Shown here: piece after piece, positions 1-6,102 of the stretch
How positions within the stretch are numbered: position 1 is the first letter of the stretch
Layout of the letters: every line of letters starts with the position of its first letter
From: Candidatus Zhuqueibacterota bacterium
Lineage (GTDB): Bacteria > KSB1 > UBA2214
Direction of reading: 5' to 3'
Assembly (NCBI GenBank): GCA_022706175.1
Contig: JAKJDB010000181.1
Location: forward strand, 1-6,127
DNA: 6,127 bases
Made by a program: the position numbers and the translations under genes
The notes under the pieces: generated by a model
What the model was told of the DNA's origin: nothing
Databases searched by the model: none
What the model saw: only the letters and a program-made list of their open reading frames with translations

Positions 1-990
1 GCGGGAAATGCGGGCGGCCAGCCAATCGACCATGCCGGCGGACGCCCCCAAAGCGCAGGCCATATGATCGAGGTAGAGCACAGGGATGACCAGCCATGCG
101 GCGCGCCACCCTCGTTCGCGCTTAAAATAACGCAAAAAAGGAAGATTCAAAAACAGATAGACCGCCAGGGAGATCAAGACCGCCCACAGCAGAGGTCTCC
201 ACAGGAAGGAAAGACAGACCAGCAAGGACAGGACCGGGGCCAGAGCGGTGGCCAGAATAAAACCGGGATAAACGTTAAAAACGCCGTTTTTCCAGGAACT
301 GGACAATTCCTGGAAAAAATCGGCAAGAAAAACAAACCAACGGCTGCGGACGAAATCGTTGTGCAGCAGGGATTTCAGCGTATGTCGCTTGAGGTGTTCG
401 ACGCTCAAGTTCGGATCCAAAACAATGGAAAACGAGGACTCGACGAGCCGTTTGCCGAGATCCAGATCGTCGGCGTTGTGCGGCTGATAGGCTTCATTGA
501 AACCATTCACTTTTAAAAACGCATTCCGCCGTATCGCGGAAACCGCGCCGAAAATCCAATCGGCTCGGGATTGGCTTTTTAAGAACGAATAGCGGATCCA
601 TAAATTTTTATACTGACTCACCAGATTGCCATGGGGGTGATGAGCGGAGTACACGCCGACCACACCGTCCACCGCCGGATTATCGAAACAGGAATGCAGA
701 TAGGGCAGACTGGCCGGCGTCAGCACCACATCGCTGTCGAGAAAAAGCAAAATATCGCCGGAGGCGGCACGGGCGCCTTGATTGCGGCAGAGATTGGCAT
801 TCTGGTTTCTTTGCAGCGGAATGACGCGCGCTCCCAGGGCGCCGGCGAGTTCAACCGTTCGGTCGGTTGAACCGTCGTCAGCGATGATGATCTCCAAAAT
901 ATGCTCCCGGTCTTCCAGCAGCGGCCGCATAATCTGGGGCAGGATATCAGCGCGATTAAAAGTTGGGATGATAACGGATAGATTCTTCAC
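1..990 (-). CDS. Family 2 glycosyltransferase with C-terminal membrane segments (3' end cut off by window edge)
   Basis: Reading the minus strand from a GTG at 988-990 gives 330 codons with no stop before the window edge, so the C-terminus is missing. The N-terminus MKNLSVIIPTFNRA is the classic start of a GT-A fold family 2 glycosyltransferase. Further motifs fit: ADDGSTDRT (residues 37-45, nucleotide binding), LDSDV with the metal-binding DxD at 85-87, FGAVSAIRR at 147-155, and an acidic DDLDLGKRL at 174-182 where the catalytic base is expected. Hydrophobic segments at about 243-264, 267-285 and 299-320 suggest a membrane-anchored enzyme facing the cytoplasm. It would transfer a sugar from a nucleotide-sugar donor to a lipid or polysaccharide acceptor; donor and acceptor cannot be told. 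GTG is chosen because the motif-bearing N-terminus begins there, GGTGGAAG lies 7 bases upstream (998-1005), and an in-frame TAA lies about 40 bases upstream. It is separated from potD by 118 bp and probably has its own promoter. Confidence 0.9.
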   Translation of the reverse strand, partial: MKNLSVIIPTFNRADILPQIMRPLLEDREHILEIIIADDGSTDRTVELAGALGARVIPLQRNQNANLCRNQGARAASGDILLFLDSDVVLTPASLPYLHSCFDNPAVDGVVGVYSAHHPHGNLVSQYKNLWIRYSFLKSQSRADWIFGAVSAIRRNAFLKVNGFNEAYQPHNADDLDLGKRLVESSFSIVLDPNLSVEHLKRHTLKSLLHNDFVRSRWFVFLADFFQELSSSWKNGVFNVYPGFILATALAPVLSLLVCLSFLWRPLLWAVLISLAVYLFLNLPFLRYFKRERGWRAAWLVIPVLYLDHMACALGASAGMVDWLAARISR

Positions 991-1011
991 CGCAACACTT
1001 CCACCGGCACC

Positions 1012-1040
1012 AATAGACCATCCGGATGATTAGAGGTCAA
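1012..1040 (-). promoter_or_regulatory. Candidate sigma70-type promoter for the glycosyltransferase gene
   Basis: On the minus strand TTGACC (1035-1040) and TCTATT (1012-1017) are separated by exactly 17 bases. They match the -35 consensus at five of six positions and the -10 at four of six. The spacer contains the perfect 10-base palindrome CATCCGGATG (1019-1028), which could be an operator or chance. Transcription would start near 1005, giving a very short leader that begins at the Shine-Dalgarno sequence; this lowers confidence. The promoter rules of this organism are unknown. Confidence 0.3.
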
Positions 1041-1061
1041 GTGCATAAATGCAATATACGC

Positions 1062-1096
1062 AAAAAAAGGCAAAACACAAAAGATTAACGTCTGCC
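1062..1096 (-). terminator. Weak intrinsic terminator candidate after potD
   Basis: About 12 bases after the potD stop, the minus strand has GGCAGA (1091-1096) that can pair with TTTGCC (1069-1074), including one G-T pair, across a loop of about 16 bases. A run of seven T follows at once (1062-1068). The T-run position is right for a rho-independent terminator, but the stem is short and the loop long, so termination may be inefficient. It would end the potABCD transcript. Confidence 0.35.
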
Positions 1097-1108
1097 AAAA
1101 GCGCCGGA

Positions 1109-2155
1109 TCACTCTCCCGCCGCCTTGATTTCATCCCAGATTTTGGTGTACTTGGCGTTGAATTCGCCCAGATCCTGGATCACTTCACCCTTGCTGCGAG
1201 TGGCCGCGTCCGGGAAAATGCCCGGATTGGATTTGATCTCTTCGCTGAGCAGATCATAGCTCGCCCGGTTAGGGCAAAGATAGGTGATATACTCGGTGTT
1301 GGCGGCCGCCACGCTGGGTGTATGAATAAAGTTGATGAATTTCAGGGCCAGATCCACCTGTCCTGCGGCCTTGGGGATGACCAGATCGTCGCACGCTAAG
1401 GAGAAACCCTCTTGAGGGATCAGAAAAGCCACTTGTTCGTTATCCTCCTGGACCTTGAGAATATCGCCGCTGTAGCCATGAACCAGCAAGAATTCACCGG
1501 ACGCCAGTCCGGTCTTGTACTGTTCGTTTTCAAACTTGGCCAGGTTCTTTTTCCAGCCGATGACCACCGCTTTGGCCGCTGCCAGTTCGTCGTCGTTCAC
1601 GGTGTTGAGGCTGTAGCCCAGGGATTTGAGCGCAGCGCCGATGGTCTCGCGCATGTCGTTGAGCATGGTCATGCGGCCCTTCAATTCCGACCGCTCGAGC
1701 ATTTTCCAGCTGGGCGTGACATCCGCAACCGCATCCTGAAGATAGCCGAATCCGGTGTAGCTGACCATATAGGGAACGCTGTATTTCATCTCCGGATCTA
1801 TGGCGATCTGAAGGTACTCTGAATCGATGTGTAGGAGGTTGGGGAGTTTGGCGTGATCCAGAGGAAGCAGCATTCCCTGATCGTTCATGATCTTGGCCAT
1901 GTAGGAGCTGGGGGTGATGAGGTCATAGCCGGTTGCGCCGGCCTTGAGTTTAGCGTACATCCCCTCATTGCTGTCAAAGGTGTCGATGATGATCTTGCAT
2001 TTGTTCTCCTGCTCAAACTGCTGCATCAGCTCCGGCTTGATATAGTCGGCCCAAGTGTAGATATGCAGGTCGGCGCTTTTAGAACGACAACCCAACAGCA
2101 TCGACAGGCAGACCAGCAGAAGCGCGGTGGTGAAAAGAAGGGTTCTTTTTTTCAT
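1109..2155 (-). CDS. potD: PotD-like polyamine ABC transporter substrate-binding lipoprotein
   Basis: This 348-residue protein is the extracytoplasmic substrate-binding component of the importer; spermidine and putrescine are the usual ligands of the family. It begins with KKR, a hydrophobic stretch and a lipobox LLGC ending at Cys23, so it should be cut by signal peptidase II and lipid-anchored. The mature part follows the PotD/PotF pattern throughout: YTWADYI (33-39), SNEGMYAKLKAG (62-73), YDLITPSSYM (77-86), SVPYMVSYTGFGY (126-138), NDMRE (166-170), GYSGDI (227-232), CDDLVIPKAA (255-264), INFIHTP (274-280), YLCPNRAS (292-299) and GIFPDAATRSKGE (312-324). Compared by eye with E. coli PotD, pocket residues W35, Y38, S83, Y85, D167, E170, D256 and Y292 are kept. 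Two pocket tryptophans appear as Y228 and A254, so the exact ligand is uncertain. The start ATG overlaps the potC stop (ATGA), with AAGGAAGA about 6 bases upstream. It is the last gene of potABCD. Confidence 0.93.
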   Translation of the reverse strand: MKKRTLLFTTALLLVCLSMLLGCRSKSADLHIYTWADYIKPELMQQFEQENKCKIIIDTFDSNEGMYAKLKAGATGYDLITPSSYMAKIMNDQGMLLPLDHAKLPNLLHIDSEYLQIAIDPEMKYSVPYMVSYTGFGYLQDAVADVTPSWKMLERSELKGRMTMLNDMRETIGAALKSLGYSLNTVNDDELAAAKAVVIGWKKNLAKFENEQYKTGLASGEFLLVHGYSGDILKVQEDNEQVAFLIPQEGFSLACDDLVIPKAAGQVDLALKFINFIHTPSVAAANTEYITYLCPNRASYDLLSEEIKSNPGIFPDAATRSKGEVIQDLGEFNAKYTKIWDEIKAAGE

Positions 2156-2931
2156 TTTGCTTCTTCCTTTTTGCTTGTGAGTCTTTGACTCGTCCAGACC
2201 AGAATAAAGGTGACGGCGAGCAGGATGGTTGAAAGCGCATTGAGCACAGCCGGTGAGCCGAATTTGATCATGCTGTAGATGCGGATCGGCAAAGTCGTAG
2301 ACCCCGGTCCGGCGACAAAAAAGGAGATGACAAAATCATCGACCGAAAGCGTCAGCGCCAGCAAGGCGCCGGAGGCGATGCCCGGCGCCAGCATCGGCGC
2401 CAACACGCGCCAGGTGGTCACCCACCAGTTGGCGCCCAGATCCTGAGCCGCTTCAATGACCGCCATGTCAAAGTCCTGCAGCCGCGCCAGCACGACCATG
2501 GCGACATAGCTGATGCAAAAGGTGACATGGGCGAGAAAAATGGTGAACAGCCCGAGGCGCACGCCGACCGCGACAAAGGCGAGCAGCAGGCTCATGCCCA
2601 TCAGAATCTCCGGCACCACCAGCGGTGTATAGATCAGCACAAAATGATAGCGCTGCAGCGCGGATTTGTAATAGTGCAGAGCAAAGGCCGCCGTGGTCCC
2701 GAGAATGGAGGAAGCCAGCGTCGCGGTGATCGCGATGATGACGGTGTTCTCCAACGCCAGCAGGATATCGCGCTGCCCCATCAGTTTTACGTACCAGCGC
2801 AGGGAAAAGCCCCCCCAATGACCGCCATAGGTCGAGGCGTTGAATGAATTAACCACCAGGACCAGAATCGGCAGGTAGAAAAAGAGCAACACGCCGATGG
2901 TCACGCATAAGGGCAGCCGGCTCTGTTTCAT
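2152..2931 (-). CDS. potC: PotC-like polyamine ABC transporter permease
   Basis: This 259-residue inner-membrane protein is one of the two channel-forming permeases. About six hydrophobic helices are visible, at roughly residues 10-28, 60-85, 97-120, 127-149, 180-205 and 228-247. The BinB/EAA loop that contacts the ATPase is clear: EAAQDLGANWWVTTWRVLAP at 160-179. The C-terminal half carries the PotC-type stretch LSVDDFVISFF (195-205) followed by GPGSTTLPIRIYSMIKFG (208-225), which in known PotC proteins follows the EAA loop. Length is usual for PotC (about 260). The start ATG at 2929-2931 overlaps the potB stop as ATGA, and AGGAGAAGG lies just upstream inside potB. The protein should pair with PotB and couple to PotA. 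No abnormal features were seen. Confidence 0.94.
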   Translation of the reverse strand: MKQSRLPLCVTIGVLLFFYLPILVLVVNSFNASTYGGHWGGFSLRWYVKLMGQRDILLALENTVIIAITATLASSILGTTAAFALHYYKSALQRYHFVLIYTPLVVPEILMGMSLLLAFVAVGVRLGLFTIFLAHVTFCISYVAMVVLARLQDFDMAVIEAAQDLGANWWVTTWRVLAPMLAPGIASGALLALTLSVDDFVISFFVAGPGSTTLPIRIYSMIKFGSPAVLNALSTILLAVTFILVWTSQRLTSKKEEAK

Positions 2932-3803
2932 GCCTTCTCCTGAAGGATGGGCACCTGTTTCTGATCCTCCCGGGTTTGCAGGAACAAAGAGACGATCATG
3001 GGGATCAACACGGTGAGGGTTAAAATCGCCGCCAGGCCGCTGGCATGGGGCAGATTGCGGTCAGAAAAAGCGCGCTGGGCGATCTTGTTGCCGATCATCT
3101 CGCTGTTGGGACCACCGACCACATCCGGGATCACATAAGAGCCCAGAGCCGGGATCAGCACCACCAGAACCGCTGTGGCGATGGCGCGGCTGATGCCTGG
3201 CACAAAGATCTTGAAAAAGGCGGTCAGCGGTCCGGCGCCGAGGTCGCGCGCCGCTTCCACCAGATGAAAATCGAATTTTTCCGCTGCCGTAAAGATCGGC
3301 AGAATGGCGAAGGGCAGCTCGGTGTAGACCATCACCAACAGCACCGCCTCAGGAGTGTAGAGCAGCGTGGCCTCCGGCGAGATCAAACCCAAGAAAACCA
3401 GCCCCTGCTTGATCAGACCCTCGGGATGGAGCAATGTTTTCCAGGCGAAAATGCGCACAGGAAAGCTGGTCATAAAGGGCGTGATGATCATGAGCAAAAG
3501 CATGCTGTGCCATTTTTTATCGACCCGGGCCATGTAATAGCCGGTCGGCAAGGCCAACAGCAGGCAGAGAACCGTGGTGAGCACGCTGAGCCAAAGCGTA
3601 CGCCAGATGATCGCCGGATAGTTGGGATTGCCCAGGCTGCGAAGCGTCTCCAGCGTCCACCCTGATCCGATGCCGCCGTACGGATCTGCGGGCTTGAACA
3701 GAATGGCAAACACTACCAGGGTCGGGATGACAAAAAGCAGAGACAGCCAGACAAAGCTCGGCACAGTGACAAACCATTCATAGATCCGGCGCCGCCTGGT
3801 CAT
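2928..3803 (-). CDS. potB: PotB-like polyamine ABC transporter permease
   Basis: This 291-residue inner-membrane protein is the first of the two permeases and pairs with PotC. Hydrophobic helices appear at roughly residues 12-37, 67-91, 101-122, 152-172, 205-227 and 257-277. The EAA coupling loop reads EAARDLGAGPLTAFFKIFVP at 183-202. PotB-type signatures are TPFMTSFPVRIFAWKTLL (108-125) and IPALGSYVIPDVVGG (217-231), followed by an MIGNKIAQ stretch (236-243). A positively charged start (TRRRR) fits a cytoplasmic N-terminus. Length is normal for PotB (about 275-300). Its ATG overlaps the potA TGA as ATGA, with GAAGGAG inside the end of potA about 7 bases before the start. This makes translational coupling to potA likely. 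Confidence 0.94.
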   Translation of the reverse strand: MTRRRRIYEWFVTVPSFVWLSLLFVIPTLVVFAILFKPADPYGGIGSGWTLETLRSLGNPNYPAIIWRTLWLSVLTTVLCLLLALPTGYYMARVDKKWHSMLLLMIITPFMTSFPVRIFAWKTLLHPEGLIKQGLVFLGLISPEATLLYTPEAVLLVMVYTELPFAILPIFTAAEKFDFHLVEAARDLGAGPLTAFFKIFVPGISRAIATAVLVVLIPALGSYVIPDVVGGPNSEMIGNKIAQRAFSDRNLPHASGLAAILTLTVLIPMIVSLFLQTREDQKQVPILQEKA

Positions 3804-4963
3804 GCTTCCGCTCCTTCTTCGCCCAGGGTTTCCGGAGGCAGGCTCATCAGGTTCTCATCCGCCTCGCTGTAGCGCTCGAGCATAAAGCCGTCATCCGCGT
3901 GCCACCAGATCCAGACGTCGTCGTTCCAGCGGATCGGCTCTTCATCCAAATAAAAACGGTTGTGCTGTTGATTGATGGCGATCTTGTATTCGTCGACGCG
4001 CACCCAGTATTTGGTCATGCCGCCGAGATAGATCACATCCTCCACGCGTCCGGGCACGATATTGTGTTTGGCGCCCAGCGACGGTTTGGCGCGGCCGATG
4101 CCGAACTTTTCCGGCCGAATGCTCAGATAGACGGGATTGCCGGCCGAGATGTTCTTGTCATTGAAACAGACCAGATCAGGAAATCCCTCGATCTTGAGGC
4201 GGCTGTACTCTTTATCCACCAGTTCCCTGGCCTCGCCCTCAAAAAAGTTGGTGTCGCCGATGAACGCGGCGACAAAACTGCTGCGCGGCGCCTCATAGAT
4301 CTCGGTGGGTGTGCCGACCTGTTCCGTCTTGCCGCGGTTCATCACCGCGATGCGGTCGCTCAGGCTCATGGCTTCGCCCTGATCGTGCGTGACATAAACA
4401 AAGGTGATGCCGACCTCATCGTGGATGATGTCGAGCTCCAGCAGCATCTTTTGCCGCAGCTTGAGGTCCAAAGCGGCCAAGGGCTCATCCAGCAACAGCA
4501 CCTGGGGTTTCATGATCAACGCGCGCGCTACGGCCACGCGCTGTTTCTGACCGCCGCTGATCAGGGCCGGCTTCTTGTCCGCCTCCGCCTCCAGCTGAAC
4601 CAGCTCCAGCATCTTTTCCACCTGCTCATCGATCTCGGCCTTGGGTACCTTTTGCACCTGCAGGCCAAAGGCGATATTCTGTCGCACCGTTAAATGAGGG
4701 AAAAGCGCATAACTTTGAAAGATGGTGTTGACCTTGCGTTTGTTGGGGGGAAGACTGGTGATGTCCTGGCCATCAAGGAGGATGCGGCCGCTGTCCGGCC
4801 GCTCAAAACCGGCCAGCATGCGCAGCAGAGTGGTTTTACCGCATCCGCTGGGGCCGAGCAGAGAAAAAAACTCTCCTCGACGAATGGACAGAGAAACCTT
4901 ATCCACTGCGCAAAGGCTGCCGAAACTTTTAGATACATACTCAATCTCTAGAAACTCGGCCAT
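3800..4963 (-). CDS. potA: PotA-like polyamine ABC transporter ATPase
   Basis: This 387-residue cytoplasmic ATPase powers the importer. The nucleotide-binding domain carries Walker A GPSGCGKT (37-44), a Q-loop at Q83 in FQSYALFPHLTV, the signature ISGGQKQR (135-142), Walker B with D159-E160 in LLLDEPLAALD, and the switch His193 in VTHDQ. From about residue 250 a TOBE-type regulatory domain follows, with FIGDTNFFEGE and SIRPEKF typical of PotA. Length matches PotA (about 370-390). Two details differ from the commonest form: the signature has Ile instead of Leu and is preceded by KPAL rather than KPHQ, and the H-loop reads HDQGEA rather than HDQEEA. The ATG at 4961-4963 is chosen because PotA homology starts at once (FLEIEYVSKSFG) and a GGAGGAATAGG stretch lies upstream. 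An in-frame TTG at 5047 would add 28 residues with no family resemblance and a Shine-Dalgarno sequence too close to use. First gene of potABCD. Confidence 0.95.
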   Translation of the reverse strand: MAEFLEIEYVSKSFGSLCAVDKVSLSIRRGEFFSLLGPSGCGKTTLLRMLAGFERPDSGRILLDGQDITSLPPNKRKVNTIFQSYALFPHLTVRQNIAFGLQVQKVPKAEIDEQVEKMLELVQLEAEADKKPALISGGQKQRVAVARALIMKPQVLLLDEPLAALDLKLRQKMLLELDIIHDEVGITFVYVTHDQGEAMSLSDRIAVMNRGKTEQVGTPTEIYEAPRSSFVAAFIGDTNFFEGEARELVDKEYSRLKIEGFPDLVCFNDKNISAGNPVYLSIRPEKFGIGRAKPSLGAKHNIVPGRVEDVIYLGGMTKYWVRVDEYKIAINQQHNRFYLDEEPIRWNDDVWIWWHADDGFMLERYSEADENLMSLPPETLGEEGAEA

Positions 4964-5145
4964 TCTTTTGCCTATTCCTCCATGAATCCCCGGACGAGGC
5001 ACTCGAATAAAGCTACGGCCCTCATCAAGGACGCGTGCTGTAAGCAATCCTCCATCCCCCCGCTAACGAAAAGACCGCAGGATATCGAGGGATGATGCGG
5101 CAGCCGGTGGATGCGAACCACCTACCGTGGAATGCGACGGAACCG
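4964..5145 (-). other. Intergenic leader between the barrel gene and potA
   Basis: This 182-bp gap has no convincing rho-independent terminator: its best hairpin, GGTGG-TTCGCAT-CCACC on the minus strand (5106-5122), has no T-run. No promoter with both boxes well matched was found. The barrel gene and potABCD could therefore share a transcript, or potA has a promoter not recognisable by consensus. The segment also contains a run of six G (5056-5061, minus strand), a stop-free 27-codon ORF (4972-5055), and the potA Shine-Dalgarno region GGAGGAATAGG (4971-4981), which ends 7 bases before the start. Confidence 0.5.
4972..5055 (-). other. Possible 27-codon leader ORF upstream of potA (uncertain)
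   Basis: An ATG at 5053-5055 opens a frame that ends at TAG 4972-4974, inside the ribosome-binding region of potA. The peptide would start MEDCLQHASL and end VRGFMEE. A G-rich stretch (GCGGGGGG) directly abuts the ATG, which is closer than a normal Shine-Dalgarno sequence. The position would suit a translational attenuation leader, but a 27-codon open frame is easily found by chance, and nothing in the peptide is recognised. Confidence 0.15.
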
Positions 5146-5901
5146 TTAGAACTCTTTGCCCACCAGCAGACCAAACCCGCTGGCCTGCTTTTTCAGATAA
5201 TCCTTCAGCTCGTTGTTGAGCGTCTTGTTGTACTGAAAATAAGGCTGCAGATACATGCCGTTCGCCGCGGTATAGGTCAGTCGGCCTTCCAGAGAGAGCA
5301 GGCTGGTCGTCGACTGGGGCAGTTCAAAATACGCCTCGTTGAACTTTTTGAACGCAGAGCCCAGGCCCAGACCGCCGAAGAGGGTGAAACGATCGTTGAG
5401 CTCTTTTTCCACCTCTACCCCCTGCTCAGTGTAGACCGCGCCCGCGTATTCCATGACGTCGCACATCACACCGGCTTTAAGCGTGACGATGCCCAGCGGG
5501 TAACCGACGATACAGGCCACCTCTCCGGTGTTCGGCGCATCCGGTTGATCGAGGTAGTGATAATAGTTGAAATAGGTCTCAAAGGCCAATTTCGCCAGTT
5601 CGAATTCATACGTGATCGCGGCATCCATTTCATGCCGTTTGATGTCGTCCTTGGGTTCACTCAGCGTCCAGCTGCTCCACAGCGAGAGGGTAACCCCGCG
5701 GTGCGTCAACCAAGCGGTGGGTTGCAGGATCGCCGCCTCATTGACGGTCATTCCGCGCCAGAGATAGTTGTTGGTGCCGGTCAGCTCCACACCGCCGCTC
5801 CATTGGGGTTCGGCTTCCGCCGAGTCGGCTTCAACAGGTGCGGCCAATGTCGCTGACAGTAGCGCAAAAAACAGGGCGGAGGCAAGGAGGCTCTTTTTCA
5901 T
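5146..5901 (-). CDS. Predicted outer-membrane beta-barrel protein, TorF-like putative porin
   Basis: This 251-residue protein starts with a signal peptide (KK, then a hydrophobic stretch at residues 5-19). Cleavage is likely near Ala20 or Ala25. The mature chain is rich in short alternating amphipathic strands with many aromatic residues, and it ends in Phe, as many barrels handled by the BAM machinery do. The early segment TGTNNYLWRGMTVNEAAILQPT (41-62; key residues Y46, W48, R49, G50) followed by GVTLSLWSSW (69-78) resembles the start of the TorF/TIGR02001 family of putative porins. That family usually opens with a similar Y-x-(F/W)-R-G motif; this is recalled, not searched. Two cysteines (130 and 147) could form a disulfide. 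The ribosome-binding site is weak (GAAAG about 10 bases upstream). Position upstream of potABCD on the same strand hints at a role in substrate passage across the outer membrane, but that is inference. The alternative is another small barrel of unknown function. Confidence 0.7.
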   Translation of the reverse strand: MKKSLLASALFFALLSATLAAPVEADSAEAEPQWSGGVELTGTNNYLWRGMTVNEAAILQPTAWLTHRGVTLSLWSSWTLSEPKDDIKRHEMDAAITYEFELAKLAFETYFNYYHYLDQPDAPNTGEVACIVGYPLGIVTLKAGVMCDVMEYAGAVYTEQGVEVEKELNDRFTLFGGLGLGSAFKKFNEAYFELPQSTTSLLSLEGRLTYTAANGMYLQPYFQYNKTLNNELKDYLKKQASGFGLLVGKEF

Positions 5902-5948
5902 GGCTGGTGTCTTTCACATAAAGTAAATGGGATCGTTAAAAACGGGTA

Positions 5949-5977
5949 AAAATAGACATTATTTCACTGTCATGCAA
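5949..5977 (-). promoter_or_regulatory. Candidate promoter of the TorF-like gene
   Basis: On the minus strand TTGCAT (5972-5977) and TATTTT (5949-5954) are 17 bases apart within an AT-rich island between GC-rich flanks. Each box matches the sigma70 consensus only in part (about three and four of six). A start near 5942 would give a leader of about 40 bases. An AAAAATA/TATTTTT inverted pair (5948-5954 and 5982-5988) brackets the site; in such AT-rich DNA this may be chance. Confidence 0.3.
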
Positions 5978-5991
5978 TGAGTATTTTTCCT

Positions 5992-6008
5992 CCTGGCCAG
6001 GCGCCAGG
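5992..6008. repeat. GC-rich inverted repeat upstream of the TorF-like gene promoter
   Basis: CCTGGC (5992-5997) and GCCAGG (6003-6008) are a perfect 6-base inverted pair around a 5-base centre. They overlap a perfect 10-base palindrome CCTGGCCAGG (5992-6001). The element lies just upstream of the candidate -35 box and could be a regulator site. No T-run follows on the minus strand, so it is not a terminator for the upstream gene. Function is not known. Confidence 0.3.
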
Positions 6009-6064
6009 CACAGCAGCGGCGGGCCTTCCAACACGACACCTCTTCGTACCCCGGGACACCCTAC

Positions 6065-6102
6065 AAAAAACAGCGCCGGATCCGCGGGACGCGGCGCTGT
6101 TT
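6065..6102 (-). terminator. Strong rho-independent terminator of a gene beyond the right edge
   Basis: AAACAGCGCCG (6068-6078) and CGGCGCTGTTT (6092-6102) form a perfect 11-base inverted repeat around a 13-base loop. Read on the minus strand, the GC-rich stem runs straight into six T (6065-6070). On the plus strand only three T follow the stem, so the minus-strand reading is favoured. It implies a minus-strand gene ending shortly to the right of the window, and it insulates the TorF-like gene from that transcript. Confidence 0.8.

Noticed and set aside
64..516. Plus-strand open frame (150 codons) at the left end
   Set aside because: It is antisense to the glycosyltransferase, whose minus-strand translation carries DDGS and DxD motifs. 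The plus-strand product is low-complexity and rich in Q, K and R.
3899..4693. Long plus-strand open frame (264 codons) opposite potA
   Set aside because: It lies wholly antisense to potA, which has all ABC ATPase motifs. The translated product shows no recognisable domain and has the composition expected of a frame opposite GC-rich coding DNA.
4964..5047. 28-residue N-terminal extension of PotA from an in-frame TTG
   Set aside because: The extension does not resemble PotA. GGAGG sits only about one base before the TTG, and the ATG at 4963 is where family homology begins.
5106..5122. tRNA T-arm-like hairpin (GGTGG, loop TTCGCAT, CCACC on the minus strand)
   Set aside because: The loop lacks the conserved A58. 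No matching acceptor, D-arm or anticodon arm is present, because the upstream sequence is the 3' end of the barrel gene. It also lacks a T-run, so it is not a terminator.
5092..5856. Plus-strand open frame (254 codons) opposite the barrel gene
   Set aside because: It is antisense to an ORF with a signal peptide and barrel pattern. It has no recognisable motif and no good ribosome-binding site was seen.
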